From Sistotremastrum niveocremeum HHB9708 (lineage: Eukaryota > Basidiomycota > Agaricomycetes > Sistotremastrales > Sistotremastraceae): DNA of 64,000 bases. The notes beneath the pieces are model-generated. The model saw only the letters and a program-made list of their open reading frames with translations, was not told where the DNA came from and did no database searches. Positions 22,394 to 34,666 of this stretch are shown one piece after another. The stretch spans positions 62,001-126,000 of the forward strand of contig KV419437.1 of assembly GCA_001630475.1 (NCBI GenBank). The letters run 5' to 3'. How positions within the stretch are numbered: the stretch's first letter is position 1; each line of letters starts with the position of its first letter. The translations under genes were made by a program, and so were the position numbers.

Positions 22394-22629
22394 AGGTGTT
22401 CCGAGCCAATTGTTGTCTGGTGATCGACACGCGTAGCACTCTTCTGGCTGTAGGCCTCGTCTACTGATGTTCTGAGAGACGAGGACGATCGTGTCAAGCC
22501 GTAGTGTAAATCTATGCCGCTCGAAACAGTGATGTGAAGCTAGCGCCTGACCGCGTCGTGCGAACGGCACAGTTCCCTTCGGTATAGCAACCCAATTTCA
22601 ATATATCTGCATTTCGCTCTATATTCTAT

Positions 22630-23904
22630 CTAAGGTACACAAGTGCCATTTAGGGCACCATGCCAGTGATGAAACGCTTTCAAAACACCGACGTAATGAG
22701 ACAAGGCAGCGAGAACAACATGCACATGGAAAATCTGGTGTGATGCGAAGAATAAATCGAATTTGCCAGGGGCCAGCCTTTCAGGGAAACGATTTGCACT
22801 AGAAATCACACTAATGAATGGACTTGTAAATATGGGAAGTCACTCACTATATCAGAGCACCGACGAGATAAAACCCCATGGAATAAATAACCCATGCAAG
22901 GCCCATTTCTTCGCAGGCTGCGGTGAAACCATGTGACAAGACCATATGAGAGAGTGGGATTACTCCAAAACCTCCAAGTCCAACGAACACGGCCGTGCGG
23001 ATCGGGCGATATGCTGGAGTAGCATATCTTGGAGCAAGAACAATCACGGCGGCCCCTACGAACCGAAGTCAACAAATTTCTGACATTGAACAAAAGGGCA
23101 AGACTGACCAATTCCGGCTAATGTTATGCCGCCAAGGTAGAATACCTGATATGTAGGCTGACAGAAAAAGCCATAGTATACTGCGGGATAAAATGACCCG
23201 ACAATCAAGGCTGGGCGAAATCAGTCGAGTGGAAAACAAGTATATCCCATAGCATCTCACAGATGATTCCAGCGTAGTCAAGGGCGTTGTATTGTCTCGC
23301 AATCTCTTGAGAATGACAAGCAACAGCGTGGAATGTTGCACTGCACAGCAAGCAAAAGACTGCCATGACGAGGAACACGGCGAAAGCCGCTCTATCTAGC
23401 CACATAGCAGTTGGATATTGGGCGATATGATGGTCATTCGCGGTTACAAGAAACCCGAGAAATAGCACCGCAGCCCATAAGTGACTATGTATATTGACTA
23501 TAAAGCAGGGGAACTTGTCAGTTAGCCGTGGCATTGAAGATGTCCGACACTAACCAGATTCGTTGTGTAGGTCTGTGATATGCCTTCCATGTAGCGACCA
23601 ACATGATAACAAGCAAATTTATCTGCTCACAAGCGAATACGGAATGAAGGCATCCAGAGAAGCTGTATTGCAAGCTAGCCTCTTGTCAATAAACCCATGT
23701 GCTAGGCGCGATGTATAACTTAACTCACCGTCTATATCCAGTCAAGATGTACTCATTATCCTTGGACCATTCCGGAAGCTCATCCCAATGCAGTGTATGC
23801 GACACTTTCTTGACCGTATCAACCACCCTGTGTCCCGTTTCGATAGCCGCCTCGGTCACAGACGGAGCACTATGCCTTAGTCGAGTTTCGGATGTGGAAG
23901 ACAT
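22630..23904 (-). CDS. Adiponectin receptor / hemolysin III family membrane protein (Izh-like)
   Basis: Seven-helix membrane protein of the PAQR family; the yeast Izh proteins affect zinc and sterol homeostasis. It begins MSSTSETRLRHSAPSVTEA, with a soluble stretch LHWDELPEWSKDNEYILTGYR, then the family signature SVFAYLHNESVNIHSHLWAAVLFLGFL assembled over introns, ATFHAVACHSQEIARQYNALDYAGI, more helices, and near the C terminus PERLAPGKFDLFFASHQIFHVHVVLAALSHYVG. The conserved metal-site residues are visible: Ser/His in CSATFH and the HQIFHV histidines. Five or more short introns. Its 5' neighbour on the same strand is the asparaginase gene; its stop is 237 bp upstream of the VPS54 ATG. Ligand and exact paralogue are not determinable here. 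Confidence 0.88.
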
Positions 23905-24677
23905 TCCTCTACAGAAAGCGAAGAATCAATAGAAAGTTAAATTCGGCGGTACATCTCAAGTTTTGGGGAAGCAGGACGTTGAGCTCAGGATACTGAGATA
24001 ACCGGTGATAACTCCGGTGCCGGTGCTCGGCTACAAAAAGTAATCGCCGGACATGTATATGCAGCTGGCGTTTCGCCACATTCTGACATTGAAAGGAGTA
24101 CTATTGACAAAGGGTGCTTCACAAAGGAGGTGATATACTAAGTAATACAAGTCGATGCTGATGAAAGTAATCACCTTAAGTTTTACATTAATTAAGGCCC
24201 ATGACATGCAGGAACCCGCAGGGGCTTCAACGATTGCCTTCAAATTCCCCTTCAAGGTTCCGAGTTTTGTTCTCGTTCTAGACTGCAATCAGGTCGGCGG
24301 AGCAAGAAGCAGGGCCATCGACGTGGAAATAATCCGTAAGGATTCAAGGATGTGCGAGGAAATGAAACGACTGAATAAACAACTCCCCCCCAGCATCAAG
24401 GAAACCGGAGCATAAACTAGTTGACCGGATCTTAAGCAGCTCGCTGACGAACGAGGAATTATACTGTTCCTGCAGATCCGGAGGTCCTTGTTGCTCCTTG
24501 TTTCATGGTTACACATCCGAGCACGCGTTCTGTGTGGGAACGACAGACAAGGTCGTGCGCCAAGATAGTTTGTCGGCATGCAATCTGTATAAGCGAGCTT
24601 GCAGGGACGTTCCCTACGCCGTTCCGCTGCCATTGATCGAGCAGAGATTAGCCTGTGCGAGGATGAGAACATCAACC
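23905..24677. other. Gap between the PAQR gene and the asparaginase gene
   Basis: A 770-bp stretch holding the PAQR promoter and the asparaginase 3' end. Frames of 80-130 codons here match nothing and lack intron-linked partners. I see no repeat or RNA gene. Confidence 0.4.
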
Positions 24678-27099
24678 TTATTTCTGTGGGGCGGTGGGGC
24701 TTGTGCGTGGCTGCGCCAGGTCATTGGGACGGAATCCAGCCAGGTCCCACAGGTGTGCACTCTCCGCAGGGCCGTGAAGAGACGCTTGCTGAACGTGTAC
24801 GGACGCCCCGGCCATGTCTGAGCCCATCAAATGAGCCCCCGAGTTGACGAGCAAGCTGACAATTTCCTCGTGTCCCTGTCTAGTCGCCTAAGGAACATGT
24901 CGGAAATGAGGTGAGGACAAACGTTGGCGAAGATTTAGGACGAAACGTACATAATACAGGGCAGTGTGGTCCAGATTGTCACGTAAGTGCACCAGTGCAC
25001 CGTTTCGGAGCAGGATCTGCGCACAATTTGAACTACCATTGAGGGCCGCCACGTGAAGAGGAGAACGACCAGACGCTGGATCCACTGCATCCACGAGACC
25101 TCCAGTAGGGGCATGAGGTAATTCCAGGAAGGTGTCCAATGAAACGTTCAGCCCTTCGATGTCATCTTTGCAGACCGCTTGATGGATTAAGAATGTGAGC
25201 AATGCGGTCTCAGCTGCCAGAATCTCGGAGGGAGAGGTTGTGGAAGAGCTCAATGCCGCTGCGCTGACGGTAGCCGGGGGATTTCGAGAAACACCCGTGG
25301 ACGTGAGTCGTACCAGCTGCGACAAGACCTCTTGGATCCGATCAACATTCAGTGGCGCCGTGTTGTCGGAGTTAGGTGAAGTTTTCGTGAGTTCTCCGCG
25401 GAGGGAAGTCTGCAGGAGCTTTCGGACCTCATGAACGCTCAGGTTCGGTTTCGACAACAGATAGGCAAGTTTCGATAAGGCGCACTAATTTCTGGTAAAG
25501 ATGTTTCTGCGTGCGGTCGTGAGAATAACATACCTCCGGTGTCATGTCACCACCCGGAACAACTCCGGTAGCAAGTAGCTCTCTCCCACTTGCATAAGCG
25601 TCACTCACGGAACCTTTGGCACATTGCGATATGGCTACAATGACGACGTCTCGAGCACAAGCTTCAGATAGAGCAGCCATAAGATCCGCTCGTTGTGGGG
25701 CATTCCCAGCGCCAAAGGTTTCTAACACGACTCCTTTGATAGGTGGGGCTAAAAAAGCTCGTATAGTTGAGGTTGTGATTCCTGGAAATAGACGCAAGAT
25801 AGCTGGATGGACTCATCAGTATCATAATCGGCCACTGAAGATAACGTTATTTGCGGACCTACTTCAGAGCACATGCCTAGGAACCATTCCATCAATAGAA
25901 CTGATAGAACAAATACGGAAACAAACTTTTGTGAACATGGAAAGGTCGCTGCCCGGTCTGGCGCAATATATCGTTCCAATTAACCACAATTTCGATTCCA
26001 ACTGTGATAGATGTCACGATATGCCTTTAAATGGCTGCAAAGGACGTACCGTTGACAAGAGGTGCAAAATTAGGACTATCAAACGCGTCTAAGTCAAAGG
26101 ATGATATCTTCGAAACTCTGTTGCCTCTGAAAAGGGTATGATTGAAATATAAACAGCATTCTAGCAGGAGTGTCAATTTGAGGAGCACGTAAAGATTTAT
26201 ATGCTCCGTTACCAGGAATGGTGTAGTGCCCAGCAATAGATAGAGCTCCCAGGAGATTATCAAAAGCATCGTTTCGAACTTGCGATAAGGGAATTTGAGC
26301 GCCTGTAATAATCTGCGGGCGCTGTGAGGCTGTAAACGGCCACATGAAGGCAAGTGGCCTACAACGGTCTTTCCAAGATCTTCCAACAGAAAGCTCAAGG
26401 CGCTCGAGGTATAGCACATGGTATCAGTTCCTTGCAAGATAACGAACGCATCAAAAGTGGAATAATTCAGATCGATTTCTGTTGCAATCCTGACCCAATC
26501 TTCGCGTCTGAGGATTATCGGGATAATAAGGGCAAGGTAAGCCGCATACCGTTAATGCCCATGCTGCTGCTGTCTATCAGGGTGTCCCACTGTTCATATA
26601 AGACAAAGATTATCTCGTATATTGATCAACTCACTTCAAAGATTGCATAACGAATTCTTCGGGAGAATCCGCCCGGCCCAATAGTCTGAGGCGTGACTAA
26701 ACTTGGGATGTGAGCTGAATAGATCTCTTCTGGAGAGCTGTCCGTCCGGGGCGCAACAGACTCGGGCTTCAGTGTAAGGTTGGCGGCTGACAAGATAGGC
26801 CGTGTAGAGCGAACAAGCACAGAATGAGTAGGCGGTTCGATAGAAGGAGTGGTCGCCCGGCTGTTCTTTTCGCTCGCATTCCATTTCCTGAAACCCTCAG
26901 CAGAAGCTGAATGCGAAAAGAGCGAATCTTGAAGTGGATCGTGAAATCTAGTTTGCGATCTCAAAGTTTCAGTCAGGAAGAAGGGCTCAGGGGCAAGGCC
27001 GCTAGAGCCAGGAATCAGATTGAGCATGCCAATGGTGCCACCAGTGTATATGATGAGAACATTAGACTCGGTCGGTACGCCTTGCGGTCGCTGAGCCAT
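24678..27099 (-). CDS. Cytoplasmic L-asparaginase with C-terminal ankyrin repeats
   Basis: Bacterial-type asparaginase (AnsA/ASPG family) hydrolysing asparagine to aspartate and ammonia. No signal peptide: MAQRPQGVPTESNVLI. Catalytic motif 1 is IIYTGGTIGM; then RIRYAIFEW; motif 2 is AFVILQGTDTMCYTSSAL, followed by TVVVTGAQIPLSQVRNDAFDNLLGAL (catalytic Lys region differs as usual in this family), IPECCLYFNHTLFRGNRVSK and FDSPNFAPLVN. The C-terminal half has ETFGAGNAPQ, a domain linker and ankyrin repeats (DAVDPASGRSPLHVAALNGS, QILLRNGALVHLRDNLDHTALY, ATRQGHEEIVSLLVNSGAHL). Oddity: the family HGTDT box reads QGTDT (codon CAA); the catalytic Thr-Asp pair is kept. The stop is TAA after TAPQK. Divergent from BRX1 with 69 bp between starts. 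Confidence 0.92.
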
Positions 27100-27168
27100 G
27101 ACGACGCGAAGGCTTGAACTTGGGCGTTTAGAAAATTCTCGGAAAATCCCGACGACTTTTCTTCACTC

Positions 27169-28294
27169 ATGGCGTCTCTCTTGAAAAGCAGAACAAAACT
27201 GGAGAAGAGCAAGGAAACGGTGAAGAAGGGAAAGCGAAAAGCCGACGAAATCAACGATGGAGATGAAGAAATGGAGGATGCCACCGACGCTCAGCCTGTT
27301 GTGAAAAAGCGACGCAACAAGCAGCGAGTTCTGCTTTTGTCTTCAAGAGGCATCACACATCGCATGCGCCATCTTATGAACGACTTGGAAGCTTTATTGC
27401 CTCAGGTCAAGAAAGGTATTTACGCTCACTCCCGATAAGCCTTCAAATTTATAGGTTTACGGCAGATTCGAAACTGGACTCGAAGTCCCAGCTCCAACTT
27501 CTTCCCGAACTGGCAGATTTAAACAACTGCAATAACGCACTGTACTTCGAGGCTCGAAGGCATGAAGACTTATATATGTGGGCCGCGAAAACACCCAATG
27601 GACCCAGCATCAAGCTGCATGTACAGAACGTACACACCATGGACGAGCTGAAAATGACCGGGAATTGTCTGAAAGGCAGTCGGGGGATATTGAGTTTCGA
27701 CAAGTCATTCGATGAGACAGAATGGGGGCGTTTGGTTAAAGAGGTTTTCACTCATGTGAGTCCATTGAATTTCCTCAAACAAGCATTCGCTGACTGGATC
27801 GCAGATTTTTGGCGTCCCACCTGGCGCAAGACGGGCGAAGCCTTTCATTGACCATGTCCTCACATTTTCCTTACTGGACAACAAAATCTGGTTCCGTAAC
27901 TATCAGGTCAGAACAACTCACAACTGCCATCTTCTCCTACCTCACACATCGTAGATCATCGAGAAGGACCCAGCTCAGCCCAATGGGCCTCCGCAAACGT
28001 CTATGGTGGAGATTGGGCCTCGTTTTGTGATGACGCCTATTCGCATTTTTGAAGGCGCATTTGGAGGCGCAACGGTGTTCTCAAATCCAGGTTCGTTCCT
28101 CTTGCAGTGTTCCATCGACACAACTCACACAGAGTGTAGAATTCGTATCCCCCGCTGCAGTGCGTTCGGCACTGAGGAGAGAACAAGGACAAAAATACCG
28201 TGTTCGCAAAACAGCTCAAGCGGAGAGGTCAACCAGGAGAGAAGACCGTCGGCTGGAAGAGGACGAGTTTGCTACACGCAAAGTCTTTGGTTGA
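27169..28294 (+). CDS. BRX1: Ribosome biogenesis protein BRX1
   Basis: Brix-domain nucleolar protein needed for 60S subunit assembly (27S pre-rRNA processing). Basic N terminus (LLKSRTKLEKSKETVKKGKR), acidic DGDEEMEDATDAQP, then the Brix domain: NKQRVLLLSSRGITHRMRHL, DLEALLPQVKKDSKLDSK across an intron, NCNNALYFEARRHEDLYMWA, LHVQNVHTMDELKMTGNCLKGSR, LSFDKSFDETEWGRLVKEVFTH, IFGVPPGARRAKPFIDHVLTF, NKIWFRNYQI, EIGPRFVMTPIRIFEGAFGG. Tail RKTAQAERSTRREDRRLEED. Introns are about 45-60 bp. Convergent with the cyclic phosphodiesterase gene, stops 60 bp apart. Confidence 0.95.
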
Positions 28295-28354
28295 GTTATG
28301 GGTCATGGATGAGTTTCTCTTTCATATTTACACTGGTGTTGCACATATAATATT

Positions 28355-28937
28355 TCAATGAGAAAGCTTCTTCAGCACTCGCCAATCCGAAACCGGACCA
28401 TCACACAGAACAATCCAAGGAGGGGCAAGCTTGAAGCCTTGGAGTCCTGCTACGGAAATGCCACCTTCAACTTCTTTCACAATTCCTGATAATCGCAACT
28501 CGTCAGCTATCTCTTGCTTTCGATGGTCACCGTAGAAAAGGGATATGTGAGGGAACTCGGGAGTCTTTTTGGGAAGACCCAGAACATCGTGGACTGTGGT
28601 TTGATGTTCTTCCAACACTGGATCTGGTACGACGGAGATGAAGACTGATTGGAAAAAGGTCGAGCCTGTCTTCACGTCTGCAAATCGAATATCTCGTAGA
28701 AGGTCGACTTGAGCGAGAGCTGATTCGATGCGTGTGACGTCCAGGTCGGATGGAAACGTCGCAAACGTGATGTGAGGCTGGAAGATAGGAGCGTCGTGGG
28801 TATTGGCAAGTGAAGCAATCAGACGCTCCAAAGTAGTGCGTTCCGGGCTGTTTTCAGCTGGTACGAGCCATATAGATATTCCTGGCAATTGAAGATATAT
28901 GCGATCAGAAGATCGAGTCTAATTGAAGCTTACCCAT
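28355..28937 (-). CDS. CPD1: 2',3'-cyclic-nucleotide phosphodiesterase (2H phosphoesterase superfamily)
   Basis: Cpd1-type enzyme; hydrolyses ADP-ribose 1'',2''-cyclic phosphate formed in tRNA splicing. Two catalytic HxTx/HxSx motifs are present: PHITFATF near residue 40 and PHISLFYG near residue 117, with about 77 residues between them, as expected for 2H enzymes. Total about 178 residues. The long frame has no ATG. A 52-nt intron (28933 to 28882, GTAAGC...TTGCCAG) joins a 4-nt coding exon ATGG to it, giving MGISIWLVPAENSPERTTLE, which matches the family N terminus (isLWLvP). Divergent from the DUF1776 gene with 83 bp between start codons. Function is inferred from motifs and length. Confidence 0.88.
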
Positions 28938-29020
28938 ATCTTAGCGGTCGGAGTCGTACCCACGTTCAGGTTGTCTGCCGCCGCCTCAACGTACGCCTCA
29001 CTACGTCCTAACAGAGGACG

Positions 29021-30784
29021 ATGGTCCCGAGCAGAGATGAGATAGAACGATATCTCGAAGAACTGGACGAATGGGTCATAACCTCTTTGCATTCTGTCAC
29101 TCCTGAAATACCGCCTCTCTCGACCATCGCCCAGCGCATCTGGAACGATCTAGCCAAGTTTGGCCCTCCAGCTCTGCCTCAAATTCCAGGTCTTGGTTCA
29201 TTTGAAGTTCCCTTACCACCACCTCCCCCTCCCCCTCCGAAGGGGCTCTCGGAGAAGATTAGCGAATGGATCGTTGATCATAAGTGGAAGGCAGCCGCAG
29301 TGGGCGTTGGATTTGTCGTAGGTTCTGGTTTGCTGGCTGGATATGCGGGATATTGGCGACGAACTCGAATCCTCAGCAAATCTAAGAAGAACGGCGGCCG
29401 GAAACGAGTTGCAGGTATGTCCATTCTATCTCTTTCTTCTAGATGCTCAGACCTGCATTAGTCGTCTTGGGTGCCGACAGTCTGATAGGACTACCGCTGG
29501 TGCTTGATTTGGAGAAGTCTGGATTTATCGTCATCGCCAGTGTTGCATCTCCAGAGGCTGCCGAGAATATCCAGAATCAAGGACATGGTTATATTCGAGC
29601 CTTGATCTTGGATCCCTCCGATGTCAGTTCGCTCTTGTCATTATATTCCGCACATATCCTGAATTCCATCATCAGCAATCTCAGGTGCCAGAGTTCCTTA
29701 GGTCTCTCCAGTCTACTCTGTCTCTTCGTTTTCCCATATCTGTCGCTGGCGATCCTTACTACAAATCTCCTGCTTCAGAACCCCACATCCACACCGTTAT
29801 CTCTCTCCTGTCTCTTCCTTCATCCCCATCTCCTACAGCACTCGAACAACTAGCGATTGACACACATTATCTTCCATTCCTTCAATCAACTCACATCACT
29901 CCGCTCTTCGTCATCCAAGGACTCCTTCCTCTCTTCCGTGTTCCCGGTAATGCCAGAGTCCAATCTGTCGGGCTTAAGAATCTGATCGTCTGCGTACCCG
30001 TCGTCAGCAGACTGGGAGTTGCATGGAGTGCAGCTGATGCTATGAGCACCGCTGCGACGGTTAAAGGCATGGAAGTTTTGCGACGAGAACTCCAAGCTTC
30101 CGGCCAGCTGGATGGCTTGCAGCTTACCGTCGTGGATGTTGGGTCTGTTGGGCCCTCATCGGCCAGTTCAGCCGGAGCTACAACTTATATGACTGCTTGG
30201 TCGTCGAATCTACGTGCGGCTTATGGCAATGCTTTCCTAGGGTCGATGGATATGGCTCGAGTGTATCCTAGGACTCCGGAAGATCCCCAGCGTGTTGCGG
30301 CAACTTTGGTCAGATTGGCAAATAGGACACACGTTGGACTATTTGCATATGCATGGCCACACGTCAAGAGAGTGGGAGTTGGTGCTGGTGGTAAGTATTC
30401 GTTGTCGTATTCATGAGCTCCTCACTTATCTTTTTCGGGCGCGTAGTTGTCACTTATCAACTAGCGTCATCGCTCCCAACCTCCCTGGTAGACTTGATTC
30501 TGGCTCTCCCTGCATATCTCGTGAAGCTCCGCAATGACCTTCTCTCGGTCCCCCTCCCAGCCGGCCTTCCTTTCGTCTCATATCTCCCTCGACCTATTCA
30601 CGATGTTGAAAAGACACCAATGCCCAAGGATGACGAGTCTAAATCGCCTGACGCTCATTCCGAGAGCGAGCATTTCCCTTCTGGCGGCTCTTCTGACGCA
30701 GACATTGAAAGTCTCGAGGGCGATCGAGATCACATCAGCGGCAGCTGGATTAGTCTGCATGACTCACTACCTCCTAAGGCTTGA
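29021..30784 (+). CDS. DUF1776 family membrane protein (SDR-like fold)
   Basis: Fungal family of unknown function, likely related to yeast Pbr1 (putative oxidoreductase); that link is from memory. The N terminus is helical and acidic (MVPSRDEIERYLEELDEWVI), followed by a polyproline run (VPLPPPPPPPPKGLSEK), a transmembrane segment (AAAVGVGFVVGSGLLAGYAGYW), then basic residues and a Rossmann-like opening after an intron (VVLGADSLIGLPLVLDLEKS). The middle carries NARVQSVGLKNLIVCVPVVSRLGVAWSAADAM and MEVLRRELQASGQ, reminiscent of an SDR core whose YxxxK is not evident to me. The C terminus is acidic and Ser-rich (DAHSESEHFPSGGSSDADIE). Three introns. Tandem upstream of CTF18. Confidence 0.82.
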
Positions 30785-31051
30785 CAGAGTGATGACCATC
30801 CGGACCCGCGGTTTGACAGGCTTTCTCTTTGGTTTACATGTATACGGATTAATCTTATCGCTCACCCCATTGCCTAGATCCCCATCTCCTCACTCCCCTA
30901 ACTCTCCATTGTATTGTACTCAACTGACCTTGTAGTTCGCGTATTGTACGGTAGTGCTGAGAATGGAAAGCAACGTTTTCAAAGAAATCGAAGCAGCCGA
31001 GCGAGAATTACGTGACCATTTGTGACCTTTCGCGTCTTGAACGCGCCCAGA

Positions 31052-34000
31052 ATGTCCACGAGCACAATGAGTCCCGCCCACAATCAATTAGTCGACAACC
31101 TGTTTGGAATGAGCAGAGGAGACGAAAACGCGGACGAGATGTCTTTCGGGAGCATGACTAGCCTCCTCTCAGGCTCTCTGCAGCCAAAATCGCCGCAGAT
31201 GCCGCCGCATTCACCAAGACCATTACAGCACCTGACGGAGACCCAGGAGACGTATAGAGAAGAGGAGAATACGATGGTTGAGGAGGACTTCGCCTTCACA
31301 TCAAATGGACTTCTGGCTGGCAAAGAGAGTTCGCAGACTGAAACTACGACAGATGGCTCCAGCATCGCGACACCCGCTAGTGCATTCAATGAAGTTGATC
31401 AGCCGCTAGTATCTAATGGACTACTTTCTAGTAGTATGGGTGCGTTATTCCAGAATTCTGTAGCAAATAGATCATTAACCATCATCAGACGAGGATGACG
31501 ACAACGCTATTCTAAATCCTCGCTTGCCTATCTTGCAAGGGCAAGGCATATCCAGAAATCCCGCACGCATTCCCATCAAAGTCACGACATTCGACGGAAA
31601 GAACTTCGAGCTGCGCCGTAAGAGGAAAGTGGGAACGCCTCTACCCGTAAGCTCTTCCACATCATTTGTGACGTCTATGACTGCCTTGCTGATGGAACGT
31701 AGACTTTGCACAACATTGCTAGTGCATCGTCTGCACGGCCTTCAAGATTACTGGAAGTGCCGATACATCGTTTAATGGAAGAAATCTCAGTCACAGTCGC
31801 GCAAAAACTGTCCGTTATTTTCTTCATGAGTACCCTACATTCGTTGACACCCGGCTCAGCACAGACGAACATGTGGCTTCCGCAACTACCCCTGTCCGCT
31901 CCACTCCCCAGTCGACTCTTTGGGTAGATCGTTACAGACCAAAACGATTCATTGACTTATTAGGCGACGAAGTAAGCGACATCGATAATATTCCCCCGCG
32001 CGCTCTCTGACGAATTTGTTAGAGGACCCATCGAGAGACGATGGCTTGGGTCAAATGTTGGGACACTTGCGTCTTTGGGACCTCAAAATCAAAAGGAAAG
32101 AAACGTGCACGAGACGAGGACGACGGCGAACCCGTGAGTGTGCATTTCTCTTTGCCGACTGAGTTAACCGGGGTTCCAGACTATTGATTTGGACGATCCT
32201 CTCAAACGACCTACAGAAAAGGTGCGAACCATTTCTTCTTCCATATATATCTGAACTCAGTGCTATGCGCTTAGTTGTTGTTATTATCAGGTCCTCCGGG
32301 TCTTGGGAAAACGACGCTTGCGCACGTCGTTGCGAAGCAGGCTGGATATGACGTTCTGGAAATTAACGCTAGGTATGAGTATGGTGGCCCGAAATAAATT
32401 GAGGCTCACCTCGTTTGACTAGTGACGCTCGATCTGGTCAGGCCATTGATGATCGGATACGACCCGCCTTGGAATCCGGTTCTCTTATTGGAAGTTCTAA
32501 GCCTGTTCTCGTCGTTATTGACGAAATCGATGGCGCGACTGGGGGCGGCGACAATGTCAGTCAGCTACTGCTTTTCAAGAATTAATAAGGATCCTGACAA
32601 CATCGCATAGACCGGGAACTTCATTCACAAACTTCTCCAGATGGCCTTTGAGAAGCGGCCCCGCAAGGGAGGTGTGTTGCTCATTGCCTTGTACCTGCTC
32701 CTGCTGATCACCGTTGTAGCGAAGAAAAGTGCGAACAACGCAAATAGACCTTTGGTCCGACCGATCATCTGTATATGCAATGATCTGTATTCTTCTTCCC
32801 TGACTCGCCTCAGGCAGCAGTCACGTATTGTGCGGTTCAATCGTGCAGCTGATGTCCACCTCGTAAGGCGTTTAAGAGAGATATGTGAAAAGGAATCCCT
32901 GAGCATAGATACTCATGCATTGAATAACCTCGTCAATGCCAGTCACGGAGACATACGAGGCTGTTTGAATGCACTCCAGGTTTGTCGCTTCTGAATGACA
33001 GTTAGACACCCCTAACGCATTTTTAGTTCATCAAATCCAGAAATCAGCCAGTCACCGAACCAATGATTCGTGCAGCAACAGCTGGAATGAAGGAATCGGA
33101 GTCATCCTTCTTGAATGTGCTCACAGACATATTCACGCCACTATCGAAGAAGCGGGCCAAGGCAATGGGAATCCGAGAGATCGACGAATCAAAGTATGTC
33201 GATCGACTGCAGCGGCTTATAGATGGATCCGGATCGACGGACAAGGTGGCACTAGGTAGAGCGTCCTATCCTGATTAATTTTCTTGATATCTGAACCTGC
33301 CTTCAGGCTGCTTTGAAAACTATCTGAACTACAGACAGCATGATATCTCGAAGCTGAGGAAGGCAATAAGCTGGTTGTGTGCTTATGATGCATTTTCCGG
33401 TGGCATGCGATCAGAGCGCGAGTACGGTTTACTGGGCTACGTTTCGTATTTCCTCGTCCCGTTCTACCCTGTCTTCGCGGCTCGAGGTGGACCTCGAATC
33501 GAAATGCCAAAAGTCGATTGGGAGGTAAGCGTTGCACGAGTTCCGGGAAGTGCGGCAGACTGAGTCTTTTGTTTAGAACTTTCAACGCACTAAGACGAAC
33601 GAGGAGATTTACAAATCGCTGGCAAAGGGGAATCAAGCAGATGGCGTAACGAATCATCGACCGCCTCACCTTCGGCATCTACTTGAACAACAAGTCTTGC
33701 GGCTTGAGTTGGCTCCCCTGCTGAACCGAATCATCTCCCCTCCACTTCGTCCAGTGAGTATAAGGCATTTCGTCAGAATCCAATATCGGACTAAAATATG
33801 GGAAGGTTAATAATCAAATAATCAAAGCCGACGACAAAGCAAGATTGAACAAGCTCGTCGAAACAATGCTCCTGTTTGATCTGCGATTCGTCCAAGAGAA
33901 GACCGAAGACGGCTCCCTTACTTATCGTCTTGACCCGTATGTGCGAAACCCGTAGACCCAGGGCCAATTGACAAAATAATCTTCATTTACAGCGCCATAG

Positions 34001-34555
34001 ATGTCTTTGTGACGTATGAAGGGAAGAGGGCTCCAGACATTGCTCCTTCTCGATATGCTACGCGTCATATGGTTGCGATAGAGGTAGTCGCACATACGAT
34101 TTATTCTATTTATATCTGATTATTCTTGCAGATCGAGGCTGAGCTTGCGAAACGCCAGGCACAGCAAGTGGCTTTTAGTGAAGTTGCAAGACCGTCAATG
34201 TTTGGGCGGTGAGTCGCCCCTACCGCTCAGAGAGCTTATCGTGACTTTGCGTCTAGACGCCCCAAAACAATCAACGATATGATAAGTAGCCTTTCCGACG
34301 GCACGATTGCTATTGATCCTGCAGACAAAGTGAATCCCGTACTACCTCTCGACTCTGCTTTCGCTAACTAAATATTCGCAGCCCCCAACGGATTTCTTCG
34401 GGCGACCAATACTGATAAAGCCTACACCTTCTGTCACGACTGCCGCCAAGAACACAGAGGAAGCACCCCAAAAGAAGTACAAAGTGGGCTTCCGCTTCAA
34501 AGAGGGTAACTCCTCGGCTGTCCGAAGGCCTGTTAAGGTTGCTGCACTCTTGTAA
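31052..34555 (+). CDS. CTF18: CTF18, large subunit of the alternative RFC clamp loader
   Basis: Loads or unloads PCNA with RFC2-5, Dcc1 and Ctf8, and is needed for sister-chromatid cohesion. The N terminus is acidic and Ser-rich ([20 protein letters not shown]). Conserved boxes: RFC box [20 protein letters not shown], Walker [32 protein letters not shown] across an intron, Walker [18 protein letters not shown], sensor 1 [35 protein letters not shown] (sensor 2), then the Ctf18 C-terminal region [46 protein letters not shown]. The C terminus [39 protein letters not shown] contains the conserved basic end that contacts Dcc1-Ctf8. More than ten introns. The start is the first ATG in frame. Confidence 0.94.
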
Positions 34556-34666
34556 CATTCCTTCTTAAATATCCTTATTTGATCGTTGTATTTCGTTGTA
34601 TTCTAATCTCTTAGACTCTGATCAACACTGTATGATAAAATACAATTTCTGGGTCATGGCTGCATG

